64,000 bases of DNA from Roseiarcus sp963717215. Its GTDB lineage: Bacteria; Pseudomonadota; Alphaproteobacteria; Rhizobiales; Beijerinckiaceae. Position numbers and translations under genes: made by a program. Shown here piece after piece: positions 17,011 to 26,113 of this stretch (positions within the stretch are counted from its first letter, which is position 1; every line of letters begins with the position of its first letter). The stretch covers positions 62,001 to 126,000 of the forward strand of contig CAVQVS010000009.1 in NCBI GenBank assembly GCA_963717215.1, given 5' to 3'. The notes beneath the pieces were generated by a model that ran no database searches, was not told the origin of the DNA, and saw nothing but the letters and a program-made list of their open reading frames with translations.

Positions 17011-18489
17011 ATGAAGCGCTATCAAATGTTGATCGGCGGCGAATGGGTGGACGCCGAGGCGCGCGAGACATTCGAGACTGAGAACCCCTTTCTCGGCGCC
17101 GCCTGGGCGTTCGTTCCGCGGGCCAAAAACGCGGACGTCGACCGTGCGGTGGAAGCCGCGCGGAAGGCGTTCCGCGCGCCGTCGTGGGCCAAGATCAGCG
17201 CGACCGCGAGGGGCGCGCTTCTCCGCAAGCTCGCCGATCTGATCGCAGTCGAGGCCGATCGGCTGGCGGAGATCGAAACACGCGACAATGGCAAGCTGAT
17301 CACCGAAATGCGGACGCAGCTCCGCTACATCCCGCAATGGTTCAACTATTTCGGCGGCCTCGCGGACAAGATCGAGGGGCGGGTCATTCCGATCGACAAG
17401 CCCGGCATGATCAACTTCACCCGCGAAGAGCCCCTCGGCGTCGTGGCGGCGATAACGCCGTGGAATTCGCCTTTGATGCTGGCTGCCTGGAAGCTCGCGC
17501 CAGCACTCGCCGCGGGCAACACGATCGTCTGGAAGCCGTCGGAATTCTCCTCCGTGTCGGCGCTCGAGTTTGGCCGCCTGTTCGAGAAAGCCGGCTTTCC
17601 TCCCGGCGTCGTCAATATCGTGACTGGCTTCGGCTCCGAGCTTGGCGAGCGGCTTGTCAGCCATCCGCATGTCGCGAAGATCGCCTTCACCGGGGGCGAC
17701 CGCACGGGACAGGGCGTCTATGAGCTGGCTGCGAAGTCCATCAAGCCGGTTACGCTCGAACTTGGCGGTAAATCGGCCAATATCGTGTTCAAGGACGCCG
17801 TGGTCGACAACGCCGTCAAGGGCGTGGTCTCGGGCATTTTCGCAGCCACCGGGCAGACCTGCATCGCGGGTTCGCGCGCGCTCATCCATCGTTCGCTCCA
17901 CAACGAGTTCGTCGACAAGCTCGTCGCGCTCGGCGAGACTGCGCGCATGGGCGACCCTCTGCTCGACACGACTCAGGTCGGGCCGATAACGACCCGGCCG
18001 CAATTCAAGAAGGTGCTCGACTACATCGAAATCGCCAAGAGCGAGGGGGCCGCTTGCGTTCTCGGCGGCGGTAAGGCCGCGCGTCCCGAATGCGGAGACG
18101 GCTGGTTCGTCGAGCCGACCGTCTTCACCGGGGTCAAGCCCGATATGCGCATCGCGCAGGAGGAAGTGTTCGGCCCTGTTCTCTCGATAATCACTTTCGA
18201 CGAACAGGAGGAGGCGATCGAGATCGCCAACAACACCCAATACGGCCTTGCGGCTGGCGTCTGGACCCAGAACATCGGGACCGCATTTGCGATGTCCGAG
18301 CGCCTCGAGGCCGGCACCGTCTGGGTCAACACCTATCGCGCGATAAGTTACCTTTCGCCCTTCGGCGGCTATAAGCGTTCCGGGATTGGGCGCGAGAGTG
18401 GTCTGACCGCGATCCGCGAATACCTTCAGGAAAAGAGCGTGTGGATCGATACGATCGGCGAGGTCGCGAACCCCTTCGTTCAGCGCTAA
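17011..18489 (+). CDS. Aldehyde dehydrogenase (NAD(P)+)
   Basis: A 492-aa ALDH-superfamily enzyme with all core motifs: PWNSPLMLAAWKLAPALAAG (residues 150-169), general base Glu250 in TLELGGKS, nucleophile Cys284 in GQTCIAGSRA, and EEVFGPVLSI. The cofactor-loop text is FTGGDRTG, where many ALDHs have FTGS. It oxidises an aldehyde to the acid. The gene follows the CMD-like gene by 29 bp with a GGAGCGGAG ribosome site and is followed by a LysR regulator in the same direction. The C-terminus (WIDTIGEVANPF) is complete. Confidence 0.92.
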   Translation: MKRYQMLIGGEWVDAEARETFETENPFLGAAWAFVPRAKNADVDRAVEAARKAFRAPSWAKISATARGALLRKLADLIAVEADRLAEIETRDNGKLITEMRTQLRYIPQWFNYFGGLADKIEGRVIPIDKPGMINFTREEPLGVVAAITPWNSPLMLAAWKLAPALAAGNTIVWKPSEFSSVSALEFGRLFEKAGFPPGVVNIVTGFGSELGERLVSHPHVAKIAFTGGDRTGQGVYELAAKSIKPVTLELGGKSANIVFKDAVVDNAVKGVVSGIFAATGQTCIAGSRALIHRSLHNEFVDKLVALGETARMGDPLLDTTQVGPITTRPQFKKVLDYIEIAKSEGAACVLGGGKAARPECGDGWFVEPTVFTGVKPDMRIAQEEVFGPVLSIITFDEQEEAIEIANNTQYGLAAGVWTQNIGTAFAMSERLEAGTVWVNTYRAISYLSPFGGYKRSGIGRESGLTAIREYLQEKSVWIDTIGEVANPFVQR

Positions 18490-18581
18490 CTTCGGCCGCA
18501 TTGCGGAGCGAGATTGTGCTTGCTAATTCCGCCCTTTCCGGCGCTCATGCGCGGAGCGCCGCCGGTCCGAAACCCTTTTCA

Positions 18582-19544
18582 ATGGAATTGAAGCAGCTCG
18601 ACTATTTTCTGGGAGTCGCGGAATCGGGGAGTTTCTCCAAGGCGGCCATCCGTCTGTCGGTGGCGCAGCCGATCCTGAGCCGGCAAATCAAGCTCCTGGA
18701 GTTGGAGCTCGGGGTCGAACTCCTCTATCGCAACGGGCGCGGCGTGGTCGTGTCCGAGGCGGGCAAGGTGCTCGAGACCTATGCGCGCAGCGTCGTTGGT
18801 CTCGTCGAAAAGGCGCAGTCTGAAATCGGGTCCCTGAAGGCGGAGCCGAGAGGTCGCGTCGCCATCGCGATGCCGCCTTCGATTGGCTGGATGCTGACAG
18901 GTCCGCTCGTCGTGCGCTGCCGTGAGGCCTTCCCCGGGATCCTTCTTCATCTCGCGGAAGGTTTCAGCGGTCACGTCGCCGAATGGCTCTCCACCGGCAG
19001 GGTGGACATCGGCGTGGTGTACCAGGCGCCTCGCCTGTCGACGCTCCAGACCGAGCCTTTGCTCACGGACGAACTTATCCTGCTGGGCGCAGTCGACGAT
19101 CCGGCCGGCCTGGGCGGCGACCGCGTGCCGACCAAGCGGCTCGCCGACATCCCGGTCATTTTGCCGGCGCGACCGCATGGCTTGCGCGTTCTCATTGACC
19201 ACGAACTTGAGAAGCTTGGCGTCGTCGCCAATGTCGTGTTCGAGGTCGACGCCATGCCGTCGACTCTGAGCCTCGTGGAGCGGGGCGTGGGATACACCGT
19301 GTTGTCGGAAGGGGCGGTCAAACATCTCTTGAACGCCGGGCGCATCCGGAGTTGGTCGCTGACAAACCCGACTTTGATGCGTGAACTTTTGCTTGCGACT
19401 TCCACTCAGCGGCCAATGAGCGTGGCGACCCGTCTGGTCGCCCGTCTCATCCGTGACGAGGTTCAGGCGATCCTTCGCGGCGGCGATCAGGCCGCCGACC
19501 GCACGCCGGCTGAGGCGAAGATCGCGCCGAGCTTGCGTGTGTAG
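18582..19544 (+). CDS. LysR-family transcription regulator
   Basis: A 320-aa LTTR. The winged helix-turn-helix is at residues 1-60 (MELKQLDYFLGVAESGSFSK, with QPILSRQIKLLELELGVELL) and the effector-binding domain follows (GRVAIAMPPSIGWMLTGPLV, VDIGVVYQAP, LSLVERGVGYTVLSEGAV). I start at ATG 18582; the frame extends upstream but without family sequence. It sits between the aldehyde dehydrogenase and the MmgE/PrpD gene in the same direction, so it is probably the local activator of the catabolic island. It is a candidate for the ATAACAG sites, though none is directly upstream of it. Confidence 0.88.
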   Translation: MELKQLDYFLGVAESGSFSKAAIRLSVAQPILSRQIKLLELELGVELLYRNGRGVVVSEAGKVLETYARSVVGLVEKAQSEIGSLKAEPRGRVAIAMPPSIGWMLTGPLVVRCREAFPGILLHLAEGFSGHVAEWLSTGRVDIGVVYQAPRLSTLQTEPLLTDELILLGAVDDPAGLGGDRVPTKRLADIPVILPARPHGLRVLIDHELEKLGVVANVVFEVDAMPSTLSLVERGVGYTVLSEGAVKHLLNAGRIRSWSLTNPTLMRELLLATSTQRPMSVATRLVARLIRDEVQAILRGGDQAADRTPAEAKIAPSLRV

Positions 19545-19592
19545 CCCGCCGACCAACGGCAGTTGAGCGAAACCACGACCCGGGAGGTCTCG

Positions 19593-20996
19593 ATGTCCAG
19601 TTCCGTCGCCCTAGCGGAAGCGCCCACAACCCGCAGCGCCCCGCTGTCCGTCCTTATGGGGTCGGCGATCGCAGCCAAGCGGGAGGGCGACATTTCCGTC
19701 GCCGCTCGCGACAAGCTTAAGGTTTGCCTGCTCGACTTCCTGGCCTGCGCTTTTGAAGCGCACACGTTACCCTGGGCCCGGCAGGCGCAGGGGCTGGCGG
19801 CAGCGGGAGCCGGTCCCTGCTCGATCATAGGGACAAGCGTCAAGGCGCCGGCGGTCGACGCCGTCTTCGCCAACAGCGTCGCCGGACACGGGCTGGTGCG
19901 CGAAGATATGCACACCGGCAGCGTCAGCCATCTTGGCATCGTCGTTCTGCCGCCTTTGCTTGCGCTTGCTCAGCAGCGGCGCGTTGATGGGCGGAGCTTC
20001 ATCACGGCAGCGATCGTCGGATATGAGGTCGGCGGCCGCATAGGTCGGGCGATCGTGACGCCGGAATTCGCCCGAACCTTTCGCCCGACCGGATTCACCG
20101 GACCCCTGGCCGCGGCGGCCGCCTGCAGCCGGTTGCTCGGTCTTGACGAGGCCGCGACCGCGAGCGCGCTTTCGCTCGCGGCCAATTTTGTTGGGGGGCA
20201 GAACCAATGGCCTCACACCGGCGCGGATGAAATGTTCTTCGAGGCCGGGGTGGCGGCGCGCAATGGTCTGACTGCCGCCCAACTTGCTGCGCTTGGGGCG
20301 TATGGCTCGGAGAAGGCGCTCGACGGGGAGGCGGGTTTGCTCACCGCCTATCGGCCCGACCATAAAGCGCCCGAGGTTCGCCTGTTCGACGGCGAGCCTG
20401 AGATCATGTCGGTCTTCTTCAAGCCCGTTCCGGTGTGCAATTTCGCGCAAACGCCCTGCCTCGCCGCGGTCGCGCTCGCCAAGGACAAAAAATTCGATCC
20501 GTCGGAGATCGTCGCCGTCGAGGTCAGCGCCTCACGCGCCGCCAAGGCCTATCCCGGCTGCGACTATCCCGGTCCCTTCGCGCGCGTCCTTCAGGCGAAG
20601 ATGAGTATTCATTATGCGGTCGCGAGCGCGCTTCTGCGTGGCGCGGTCGACGAAGCGAGTTATCTCAAGCTTGATGATCCGTCATTGCTCGCATTGGCTG
20701 CGAAAGTGACGGTTCATGCGGGCGACGATTTCACCGCGGCCTTTCCCGCTAAGCAGGGCGCCGAAGTCACGGTGCGCCTCGAGGACGGGCGCGTCCTGTC
20801 GCATCGGCTTCAGGATGTCATCCCGGCGGATCTCGATCTCGTTCGCCGTCGGTTCCGCGCCGCCGCCGCCAGCGCGATCGGTGCGGACGCGGCCAGGGCC
20901 CTCGAAGCTGCGGTCGACGACCTCGACCGGAGCACGGATGTCGGCGCCTTGATGCAACTCGCTCTTGCTCCGGCCGCCAGAGCCGGCGCGGCCTAG
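19593..20996 (+). CDS. MmgE/PrpD family protein
   Basis: A 467-aa protein of the MmgE/PrpD family (2-methylcitrate dehydratase and cis-aconitate decarboxylase-like enzymes). It shows KLKVCLLDFLACAFEAHTLP, VGYEVGGRIGRAI, FRPTGFTGPLAAAAACSRLL (the family His/Thr-rich helix variant), KPVPVCNFAQTPCLAAVALA and a C-terminal beta-alpha domain. The likely reaction is dehydration or decarboxylation of a carboxylic acid; the substrate is not predictable. ATG 19593 is preceded by CGGGAGG. It follows LysR by 48 bp and precedes MBL-fold gene 3 by 51 bp, so the three are probably cotranscribed. Confidence 0.87.
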   Translation: MSSSVALAEAPTTRSAPLSVLMGSAIAAKREGDISVAARDKLKVCLLDFLACAFEAHTLPWARQAQGLAAAGAGPCSIIGTSVKAPAVDAVFANSVAGHGLVREDMHTGSVSHLGIVVLPPLLALAQQRRVDGRSFITAAIVGYEVGGRIGRAIVTPEFARTFRPTGFTGPLAAAAACSRLLGLDEAATASALSLAANFVGGQNQWPHTGADEMFFEAGVAARNGLTAAQLAALGAYGSEKALDGEAGLLTAYRPDHKAPEVRLFDGEPEIMSVFFKPVPVCNFAQTPCLAAVALAKDKKFDPSEIVAVEVSASRAAKAYPGCDYPGPFARVLQAKMSIHYAVASALLRGAVDEASYLKLDDPSLLALAAKVTVHAGDDFTAAFPAKQGAEVTVRLEDGRVLSHRLQDVIPADLDLVRRRFRAAAASAIGADAARALEAAVDDLDRSTDVGALMQLALAPAARAGAA

Positions 20997-21047
20997 CCTG
21001 AACCGCCCGAGCGGATCGGCCATTAGCTAACGAAGGGCGCGGGAGCC

Positions 21048-21872
21048 ATGCCTGGCGATGACAACCTTCCGCGCTATCAGGTCTATGCGCTGCGCTACGC
21101 GACCCGCGAGGGCCGCCGGCAGGATAATTTCATCGGCGGCGATCCCCATGACGGGCCGATGCCGATGGACTACTTCTGCTGGCTCGCGGTCAGCGAGGAG
21201 CGCCGCTTCGTCATCGACTGCGGCTTCACCGAGGAAGTGGCGGCTCAACGCAAGCGCACCTACCTGCGCAATCCCGTTGATGCGCTCGAACTCCTGGGGG
21301 TGCTCGCCGCCGACGTCGAAGACGTCATCATCACCCATCTCCACTACGATCACGTCGGCAATTTCGATCGATTTCCCAAGGCGCGCTTTCATCTCCAGGA
21401 GGCCGAAATGGCCTTTGCGACCGGAAAGTACATGGCCCATCCCTTCCTGTCGCACGCGTTCGAGGTCGAGGACGTGGTCGGCATGGTTCGGCTCAACTAT
21501 CGGGGGAGAGTCACCTTTCACAACGGCGATACCGAACTCGCGCCAGGGCTGCGTCTGCATCTCGCGGGCGGACATTCGGCCGGCCTGCAGTTCGTCAGCG
21601 TGCATACGCAGCGCGGTTGGCTGGTGCTGGCGTCGGATGTGACGCACTATTACGAGCACATGGAAAGCGGACGGCCATTCACGACGACATTCCACGTCGG
21701 CGACACGCTCGAGGGTTACAACCGGCTCCGCGCCATCGCGCCGAGCCCCGATCACATCGTGCCGGGTCACGATCCGTTGGTGATGGAACGCTATCCGCCG
21801 CCCTCTCCCGACCTCAAGGGCGTGGCCGTACGGCTCGACACGCCGCCAAAGGAACGGCCCTTGAAAGCTTAA
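21048..21872 (+). CDS. MBL-fold metallo-hydrolase 3 (AttM/lactonase-like)
   Basis: A 274-aa MBL-fold enzyme: FVIDCGFTEEVAAQRKR, metal motif HLHYDH at residues 97-102 in VIITHLHYDHVGNFDRFPKA, LHLAGGHSAGLQFV (third His) and VLASDVTHYYEHM (bridging Asp then Tyr), ending with a PGHDPLVMERYP segment. This text is close to the N-acyl-homoserine lactonase AttM/BlcC group, which opens lactone rings; many homologues act on other esters. It is the last gene of the LysR-MmgE/PrpD-MBL run, convergent with the broken AraC gene. Confidence 0.87.
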   Translation: MPGDDNLPRYQVYALRYATREGRRQDNFIGGDPHDGPMPMDYFCWLAVSEERRFVIDCGFTEEVAAQRKRTYLRNPVDALELLGVLAADVEDVIITHLHYDHVGNFDRFPKARFHLQEAEMAFATGKYMAHPFLSHAFEVEDVVGMVRLNYRGRVTFHNGDTELAPGLRLHLAGGHSAGLQFVSVHTQRGWLVLASDVTHYYEHMESGRPFTTTFHVGDTLEGYNRLRAIAPSPDHIVPGHDPLVMERYPPPSPDLKGVAVRLDTPPKERPLKA

Positions 21873-21995
21873 GTCGGCGAAGTCGCCCTTGCCGCCGGCG
21901 AGGCTCACCCCGCGGATCGACGCCATATCGAGTTCGGCGAAGTTCCGACGATTGTCGCAACCGCCTATGAGGTTGAGCGACGCCGTTGAAGAGCA

Positions 21996-22985
21996 TTACT
22001 TCCGGAGCATCGTTTGGGGCGACATCCCGAACGTCCGCTTGAAGCTTCGGCTGAAGTGGCCAAGGTCACTGAAGCCGTGCGCAAAGGCCGCGTCTGTAAC
22101 GGAGCGAACCTCGCCCTGCATCAGAGCCGCCCGACTTGCTTCAAGGCGTTCCGACCACACCCAGCGCATGGGGGTGGCGCCAAGCGCGCCGAACAGGCGA
22201 TTGAGGCTTCGCACGGACATCGCGCCTGCGACTGCGAGCGTCTCTGGGCGAAGGTCCGGGTCATCCAGGTTCGCGCGCGCAAACCGCATGACTCGCTCGA
22301 GCGGCCGAGAAGTTTGCGCCTCCGGCAGGGCGTCACGTTCCAGGTCGCAAATCGAAGCGAGAAGATCAACGACAGCGTTCGACAGCCTTTTCGCTATCGG
22401 CGGACCCGGCTCTCGAGAGAGTTCGATGTTCAGACAGCGCGTTAGAAGCTCGCTCAAGATCGACGAGAGCGGATTGCTGCAATCAATTTTGCGCGCCAGA
22501 AAGTCGGCCGGCCGGTCGAGCTTCAATTCGAGTAGTCGCCTCGGCACTTTCACCAGTTAAGTCTTTGCTCTCAACGCATAGTCAAATGTGGCGGCGGTAT
22601 CGTAGATCACCAAGTCGCCTGGACCGAGCCGCGCCGAACGGCCCAACTGAGTAAGCTCTCCCGCCCCTCGCTGTATGAGACTGACGATGAAGGCGTCCTG
22701 ACCGTCGCTTTGGATGTGGCGAGGGGTCCGCGACCAGAAATGCAAGGGCGCATCGAGTTCGGAGATGACGAGGGGCCCCAGTTCTCCACTGGTCAGACTC
22801 CCTGAAAAGTCGTCGTCTACGACTTCAGTCTCCGCCGACGCGGAAACGTACTTCTTGCAAACGACCTCTTGCCAGAATTCCAAACGCTCGGACGGTTTTT
22901 TGTCGGCGGTCGTTAAACTCTGTTTCACCCGGTCGCGCCTCAGTCGTGCGACATTCCAGACGGACGGACGTCCGTGTGCGGGCAA
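21996..22985 (-). pseudogene. AraC-family regulator split by an in-frame TAA
   Basis: Two open stretches in the same frame make one AraC regulator of about 329 aa. Residues 1-142 (from ATG 22985) are the cupin-like AraC-binding domain (ERLEFWQEVV, AFIVSLIQRGAGELTQLGR, GDLVIYDTAATFDYALRAKT). After a TAA at 22557-22559 the frame continues directly (LVKVPRRLLELKL) into the C-terminal HTH_18 domain (SVRSLNRLFGALGATPMRWV, DAAFAHGFSDLGHFSRSFKR). A GTG at 22551-22553 could restart translation and yield a free DNA-binding domain. There is no frameshift, so this differs from the errors at 7.6-12.9 kb. It lies downstream of the amidase operon, same strand. Confidence 0.8.
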
Positions 22986-23051
22986 GCAAACGCTATGCCA
23001 CGACCGAGCGCAAGGGCTGAGTGACGAAGCTCATCAATGGTCAGTGGCGAC

Positions 23052-23070
23052 ACGGCGCCTCAGGCGCCGT
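23052..23070 (-). terminator. Palindromic hairpin after the amidase operon
   Basis: ACGGCGCCTCAGGCGCCGT is a perfect 9-bp inverted repeat with a 1-nt centre (effectively a 3-nt loop), 29 bp past the amidase stop. It could end the operon before the AraC gene. No T tract. Confidence 0.45.
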
Positions 23071-23098
23071 CGGCCCCGTCCGCAAGGCGTCGAAGACG

Positions 23099-24613
23099 TC
23101 AGAATTTCTTCCAATCGCCGGCGCCTTCGAACGCGGCTGCGGCCGCGTAGATCGCCTCCTCGTCGAAATGCTTGCCGACCAGCATGGCGCCGATCGGCAG
23201 CCCGTCGCCGAGCCCGCAAGGGATGCTCATTGCAGGATGGCCCGTAACGTCGAAAGGCGCGGTATTGCCAATCATCTCGAATGCGCGCTGGAGATAAAGT
23301 CCGAGGGGCGCCTCGGCTGGGGGCAGCGGAGTGGCCTTCACCGGGAGGGTCGGCATCAGCAAGATGTCGTAGGTCTCGAACGCCTTGTCATAAGATCCAC
23401 GGATCCTGCGGGCCAAATTTTGCGCCTTCGCGTAAAAGCGCCCGCGATAGTGGGTGAGAAAAAACTGGCCCACCATCATCGAAATTTTGAGGCTATCGGA
23501 CAGATCGTCGGCCCCCTGGCGCCAGTTGGCGTGAGCGTCGAGCAGACTGACGGTATAGAGGCCCTTCCAGTTGAAGCCCATTCCATTGCCATTCATCATC
23601 TGGGCTTGCAGCCCTTCAAGGGCGATTGGCGTCCATACGGCCGGCGCAAGAAGATGATCCGGTATGGAGACCTCTTCAACGCTTGCGCCCAGCGACTTGA
23701 AGCGTTTGGCCGCTTCTCGCACGCTGGCGTCGACGTCCTTTTCGCTATTGGCGTGCCCGAAGCCTTCCTTGACGACGCCGATCCTGAGGCGCTTTGCGCC
23801 ACGCTTGGTCGCGGCCACGTAGTCTCCGACCTTCGGCGCATATTGGCGCGGGTCGAGGCCGTCCGGCCCCGCCAGAACTTCCAGCATCAGGGCGCTGTCG
23901 GCGACGGTCGCGGTGATCGGACCGGTATGGTCGATCGTCGATTCGATCGGCATCACGCCGGTGTAGGGAACAAGGCCATGGGTCGCCTTCATTCCGTAGA
24001 CCCCGCAGAACGAAGCCGGCATCCGGATCGAACCGCCCTGGTCGCCGCCGATCGCGAGATCGACTTCGCCGGCAGCGACCAGCGCGCCGCTTCCCGAAGA
24101 TGATCCGCCCGCGGAATAGCCGCGCTTGTGCGGGTTGTGCACAGGCCCGAGCGCGCCGGTGTGACTGCCGCCCGAAAGACAAAAGCATTCGCAATGGGCC
24201 TTGCCCTTGATCGTCGCGCCGGCGTCGAGAAGGCGCGTCACCACCGTCGCGTCGATGTTGGGCATATAGCCTTCGAGGGTCGAGGAGCCGTTCATCATCG
24301 GGACGCCCGCGACGCAGACATTGTCTTTGACGGCGACCGTCTTGCCCTTGAGCTTGCCTTTCGCCGCGCCTTGAATGTCGGTCTTTACGTACCAAGCGTT
24401 GAGCGGATTCTCCTCCGGACTCGGTCGATAGCCGGGTGTGCGCGGATATTTGACCACCGGGATCTCATCCGCCATCTGATCGACGATATCGTAAGCGGCA
24501 AAGCTGCCGTCCATCAGCGAAATGAACTCGCCAACGCGTTCCTTGGTCATGGTCATGCCGAGGCTCTCGACGACGTCGCTCATCTGTTCGATCGTTGGGC
24601 GCTTCACTGTCAT
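23099..24613 (-). CDS. Amidase (amidase-signature family) 1
   Basis: A 504-aa amidase-signature enzyme. The catalytic triad is visible: Lys96 (KTVAVKDNVC), cis-Ser171 (YSAGGSSSGSGALV) and nucleophile Ser195 (IGGDQGGSIRMPASFCG). The GGDQGGSIR text and the N-terminal helical extension (MTVKRPTIEQMSDVVESLGM) place it in the clade with nitrile-hydratase-associated amidases that hydrolyse aliphatic or aryl amides to acid plus ammonia. ATG 24613 has an AGGAG at good spacing, so I prefer it to the start 11 codons upstream. It is the last gene of the amide-transport operon. Confidence 0.9.
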   Translation of the reverse strand: MTVKRPTIEQMSDVVESLGMTMTKERVGEFISLMDGSFAAYDIVDQMADEIPVVKYPRTPGYRPSPEENPLNAWYVKTDIQGAAKGKLKGKTVAVKDNVCVAGVPMMNGSSTLEGYMPNIDATVVTRLLDAGATIKGKAHCECFCLSGGSHTGALGPVHNPHKRGYSAGGSSSGSGALVAAGEVDLAIGGDQGGSIRMPASFCGVYGMKATHGLVPYTGVMPIESTIDHTGPITATVADSALMLEVLAGPDGLDPRQYAPKVGDYVAATKRGAKRLRIGVVKEGFGHANSEKDVDASVREAAKRFKSLGASVEEVSIPDHLLAPAVWTPIALEGLQAQMMNGNGMGFNWKGLYTVSLLDAHANWRQGADDLSDSLKISMMVGQFFLTHYRGRFYAKAQNLARRIRGSYDKAFETYDILLMPTLPVKATPLPPAEAPLGLYLQRAFEMIGNTAPFDVTGHPAMSIPCGLGDGLPIGAMLVGKHFDEEAIYAAAAAFEGAGDWKKF

Positions 24614-24683
24614 GACCTGTCTCCTGCTCCCTGTTTCGGTCGCCACGGCTCAAGAGCGACCTTCGCCGATTGTCGTCGCGCGG

Positions 24684-25391
24684 TTATTCGCTCACGCCTA
24701 TGAATTCGTTGATGAGGCCATGCCCGTGCAGTTCGTCCGGCTTGGCCGAATGCACGATGGTCCCTTTCTGGATGATCAAGACCCGTTCGGATAGCGCAGC
24801 GATGAAGTCGAGATTTTGCTCGACGAGGATCATCGTCAACCCGCCTTTCGAACGAAGTCTTAGAAGCGTCTCCACGATCTCGTCGATGATTGACGGCTGG
24901 ATGCCTTCAGTCGGTTCGTCCAACAAGACCAGCCGCGGATCGCCTACGAGGCAGCGCGCCATGGCGAGCAATTGCTGTTCGCCGCCAGATAGCGCGCCGC
25001 CCTGACGGTCGATCAGCCGCTTGAGGCGAGGGAACGTTTCCAGTCCGGACTCGATCGCCGCCGCTTCATCCTTTGGACGCGCGACCGCGCCCATTCGCAA
25101 GTTGTCGCGCACACTGAGAGCCGGGAAAATCTCACGCCCTTGAGGCACATAACCCAGACCGGATCGCGCCCGCCGGTACGGCTCGGCCCGGGTGATATCG
25201 ACCCCCTCCAACATGATCCGCCCGGCGGTTGCCGGAATGTATCCCATCAGCGCCCGGAGCAGCGTGGTCTTGCCCATGCCGTTGTGGCCAAGGACGCCAA
25301 CGAATTCGCCCGGCGCAACGCCGAAGCTCACGCCGCCCAGAATTGGAATGCGGCCATAGCCAGCGGCGAGATTGCTGACTTCCAGCATCAT
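24684..25391 (-). CDS. HAAT ABC ATPase, UrtE/LivF-like
   Basis: A 235-aa ABC ATPase: Walker A GHNGMGKTT, GLGYVPQGREIFPALSVRDN (a hallmark of UrtE-type subunits of urea/short-chain-amide importers), signature LSGGEQQLLAMARCLVGDP and Walker B LVLLDEPTEGIQP. It is the second nucleotide-binding subunit of the importer. The start (ATGATG at 25391) overlaps the stop of the preceding ATPase gene, implying coupled translation. It lies 70 bp upstream of amidase 1. Confidence 0.92.
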   Translation of the reverse strand: MMLEVSNLAAGYGRIPILGGVSFGVAPGEFVGVLGHNGMGKTTLLRALMGYIPATAGRIMLEGVDITRAEPYRRARSGLGYVPQGREIFPALSVRDNLRMGAVARPKDEAAAIESGLETFPRLKRLIDRQGGALSGGEQQLLAMARCLVGDPRLVLLDEPTEGIQPSIIDEIVETLLRLRSKGGLTMILVEQNLDFIAALSERVLIIQKGTIVHSAKPDELHGHGLINEFIGVSE

Positions 25392-26113
25392 GCCGCCGCC
25401 GCCTGTTTTCCAAGATAGACGTCGCGCACGGTCGGATTGTGCATGATGGCTTCGACGTTGTCCTCGATGAGAACAGCGCCCTGATTAAAAACCGTGACCT
25501 TCGTCGCGATCATCCGGATGAATTGCATGTCGTGTTCGACCACGATGAGCGCCTTGGTCTTATTGATGTCGCGCACAAGCTCGACGGTGCGCAGCACCTC
25601 CTGGTCCGTCATTCCGGCCGCCGGTTCGTCGAGCAGCACAAGATCGGGATCCGTTGAGAGCACCACGCCAAGTTCGACCCACTGGCGCTGTCCGTGAGCC
25701 AATTGCCCGACAAGACGCGAAGCGACGGTGGAAAGGCCGACGCGCTCGAGCATGGCGTCGACCGCCGCCCGTACGCGCGCTCCGCGACGCATCCGCGAAG
25801 CGGCGAGCCAAAGATTCTCGCGCACGGTCAGGCCATCGAACACGCTCGGCACCTGGGTCTTGATGCCGACGCCTCGCCGCGCAATGTGGTGGGGTTCCGC
25901 GCCCGTTATATCCTCGCCGCGCAACAGCACCGTTCCGGAGGTCGGTTTAAGCTGACCGGTCAACATCTTGAAGAAGGTGCTCTTGCCGGCGCCATTCGGA
26001 CCGATCAGGCAGCGTAACTCACGCTCACCAAGAGTGAAGTTGACATCCCGGACTGCGTGCACGCCTCCGAAGCGCACGCCCAATCCTTGGGTCTCAATGA
26101 GTGGGACGCTCAC
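25388..26113 (-). CDS. HAAT ABC ATPase, UrtD/LivG-like
   Basis: A 241-aa ABC ATPase: GLGVRFGGVHAVRDVNFTL, Walker A GPNGAGKST, GIKTQVPSVFDGLTVRENL (the UrtD-type Q-loop region), degenerate signature LAHGQRQWVELGVVLSTDP and Walker B LVLLDEPAAGM. The start is GTG 26113, which overlaps the permease stop by 4 bp; the open frame further upstream is inside the permease gene and Arg-rich. It pairs with the UrtE-like ATPase. Confidence 0.9.
   Translation of the reverse strand: MSVPLIETQGLGVRFGGVHAVRDVNFTLGERELRCLIGPNGAGKSTFFKMLTGQLKPTSGTVLLRGEDITGAEPHHIARRGVGIKTQVPSVFDGLTVRENLWLAASRMRRGARVRAAVDAMLERVGLSTVASRLVGQLAHGQRQWVELGVVLSTDPDLVLLDEPAAGMTDQEVLRTVELVRDINKTKALIVVEHDMQFIRMIATKVTVFNQGAVLIEDNVEAIMHNPTVRDVYLGKQAAAA

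Noticed and set aside
16903..18501. A 532-codon minus-strand frame opposite the aldehyde dehydrogenase
   Set aside because: The plus-strand ALDH is complete with catalytic residues; the antisense text has no domain.
22551..22553. Calling the AraC C-terminal part a separate gene
   Set aside because: The two parts share one frame, separated by only the stop and one codon, and together match one family protein; I annotate one broken gene and note the GTG as a possible restart.
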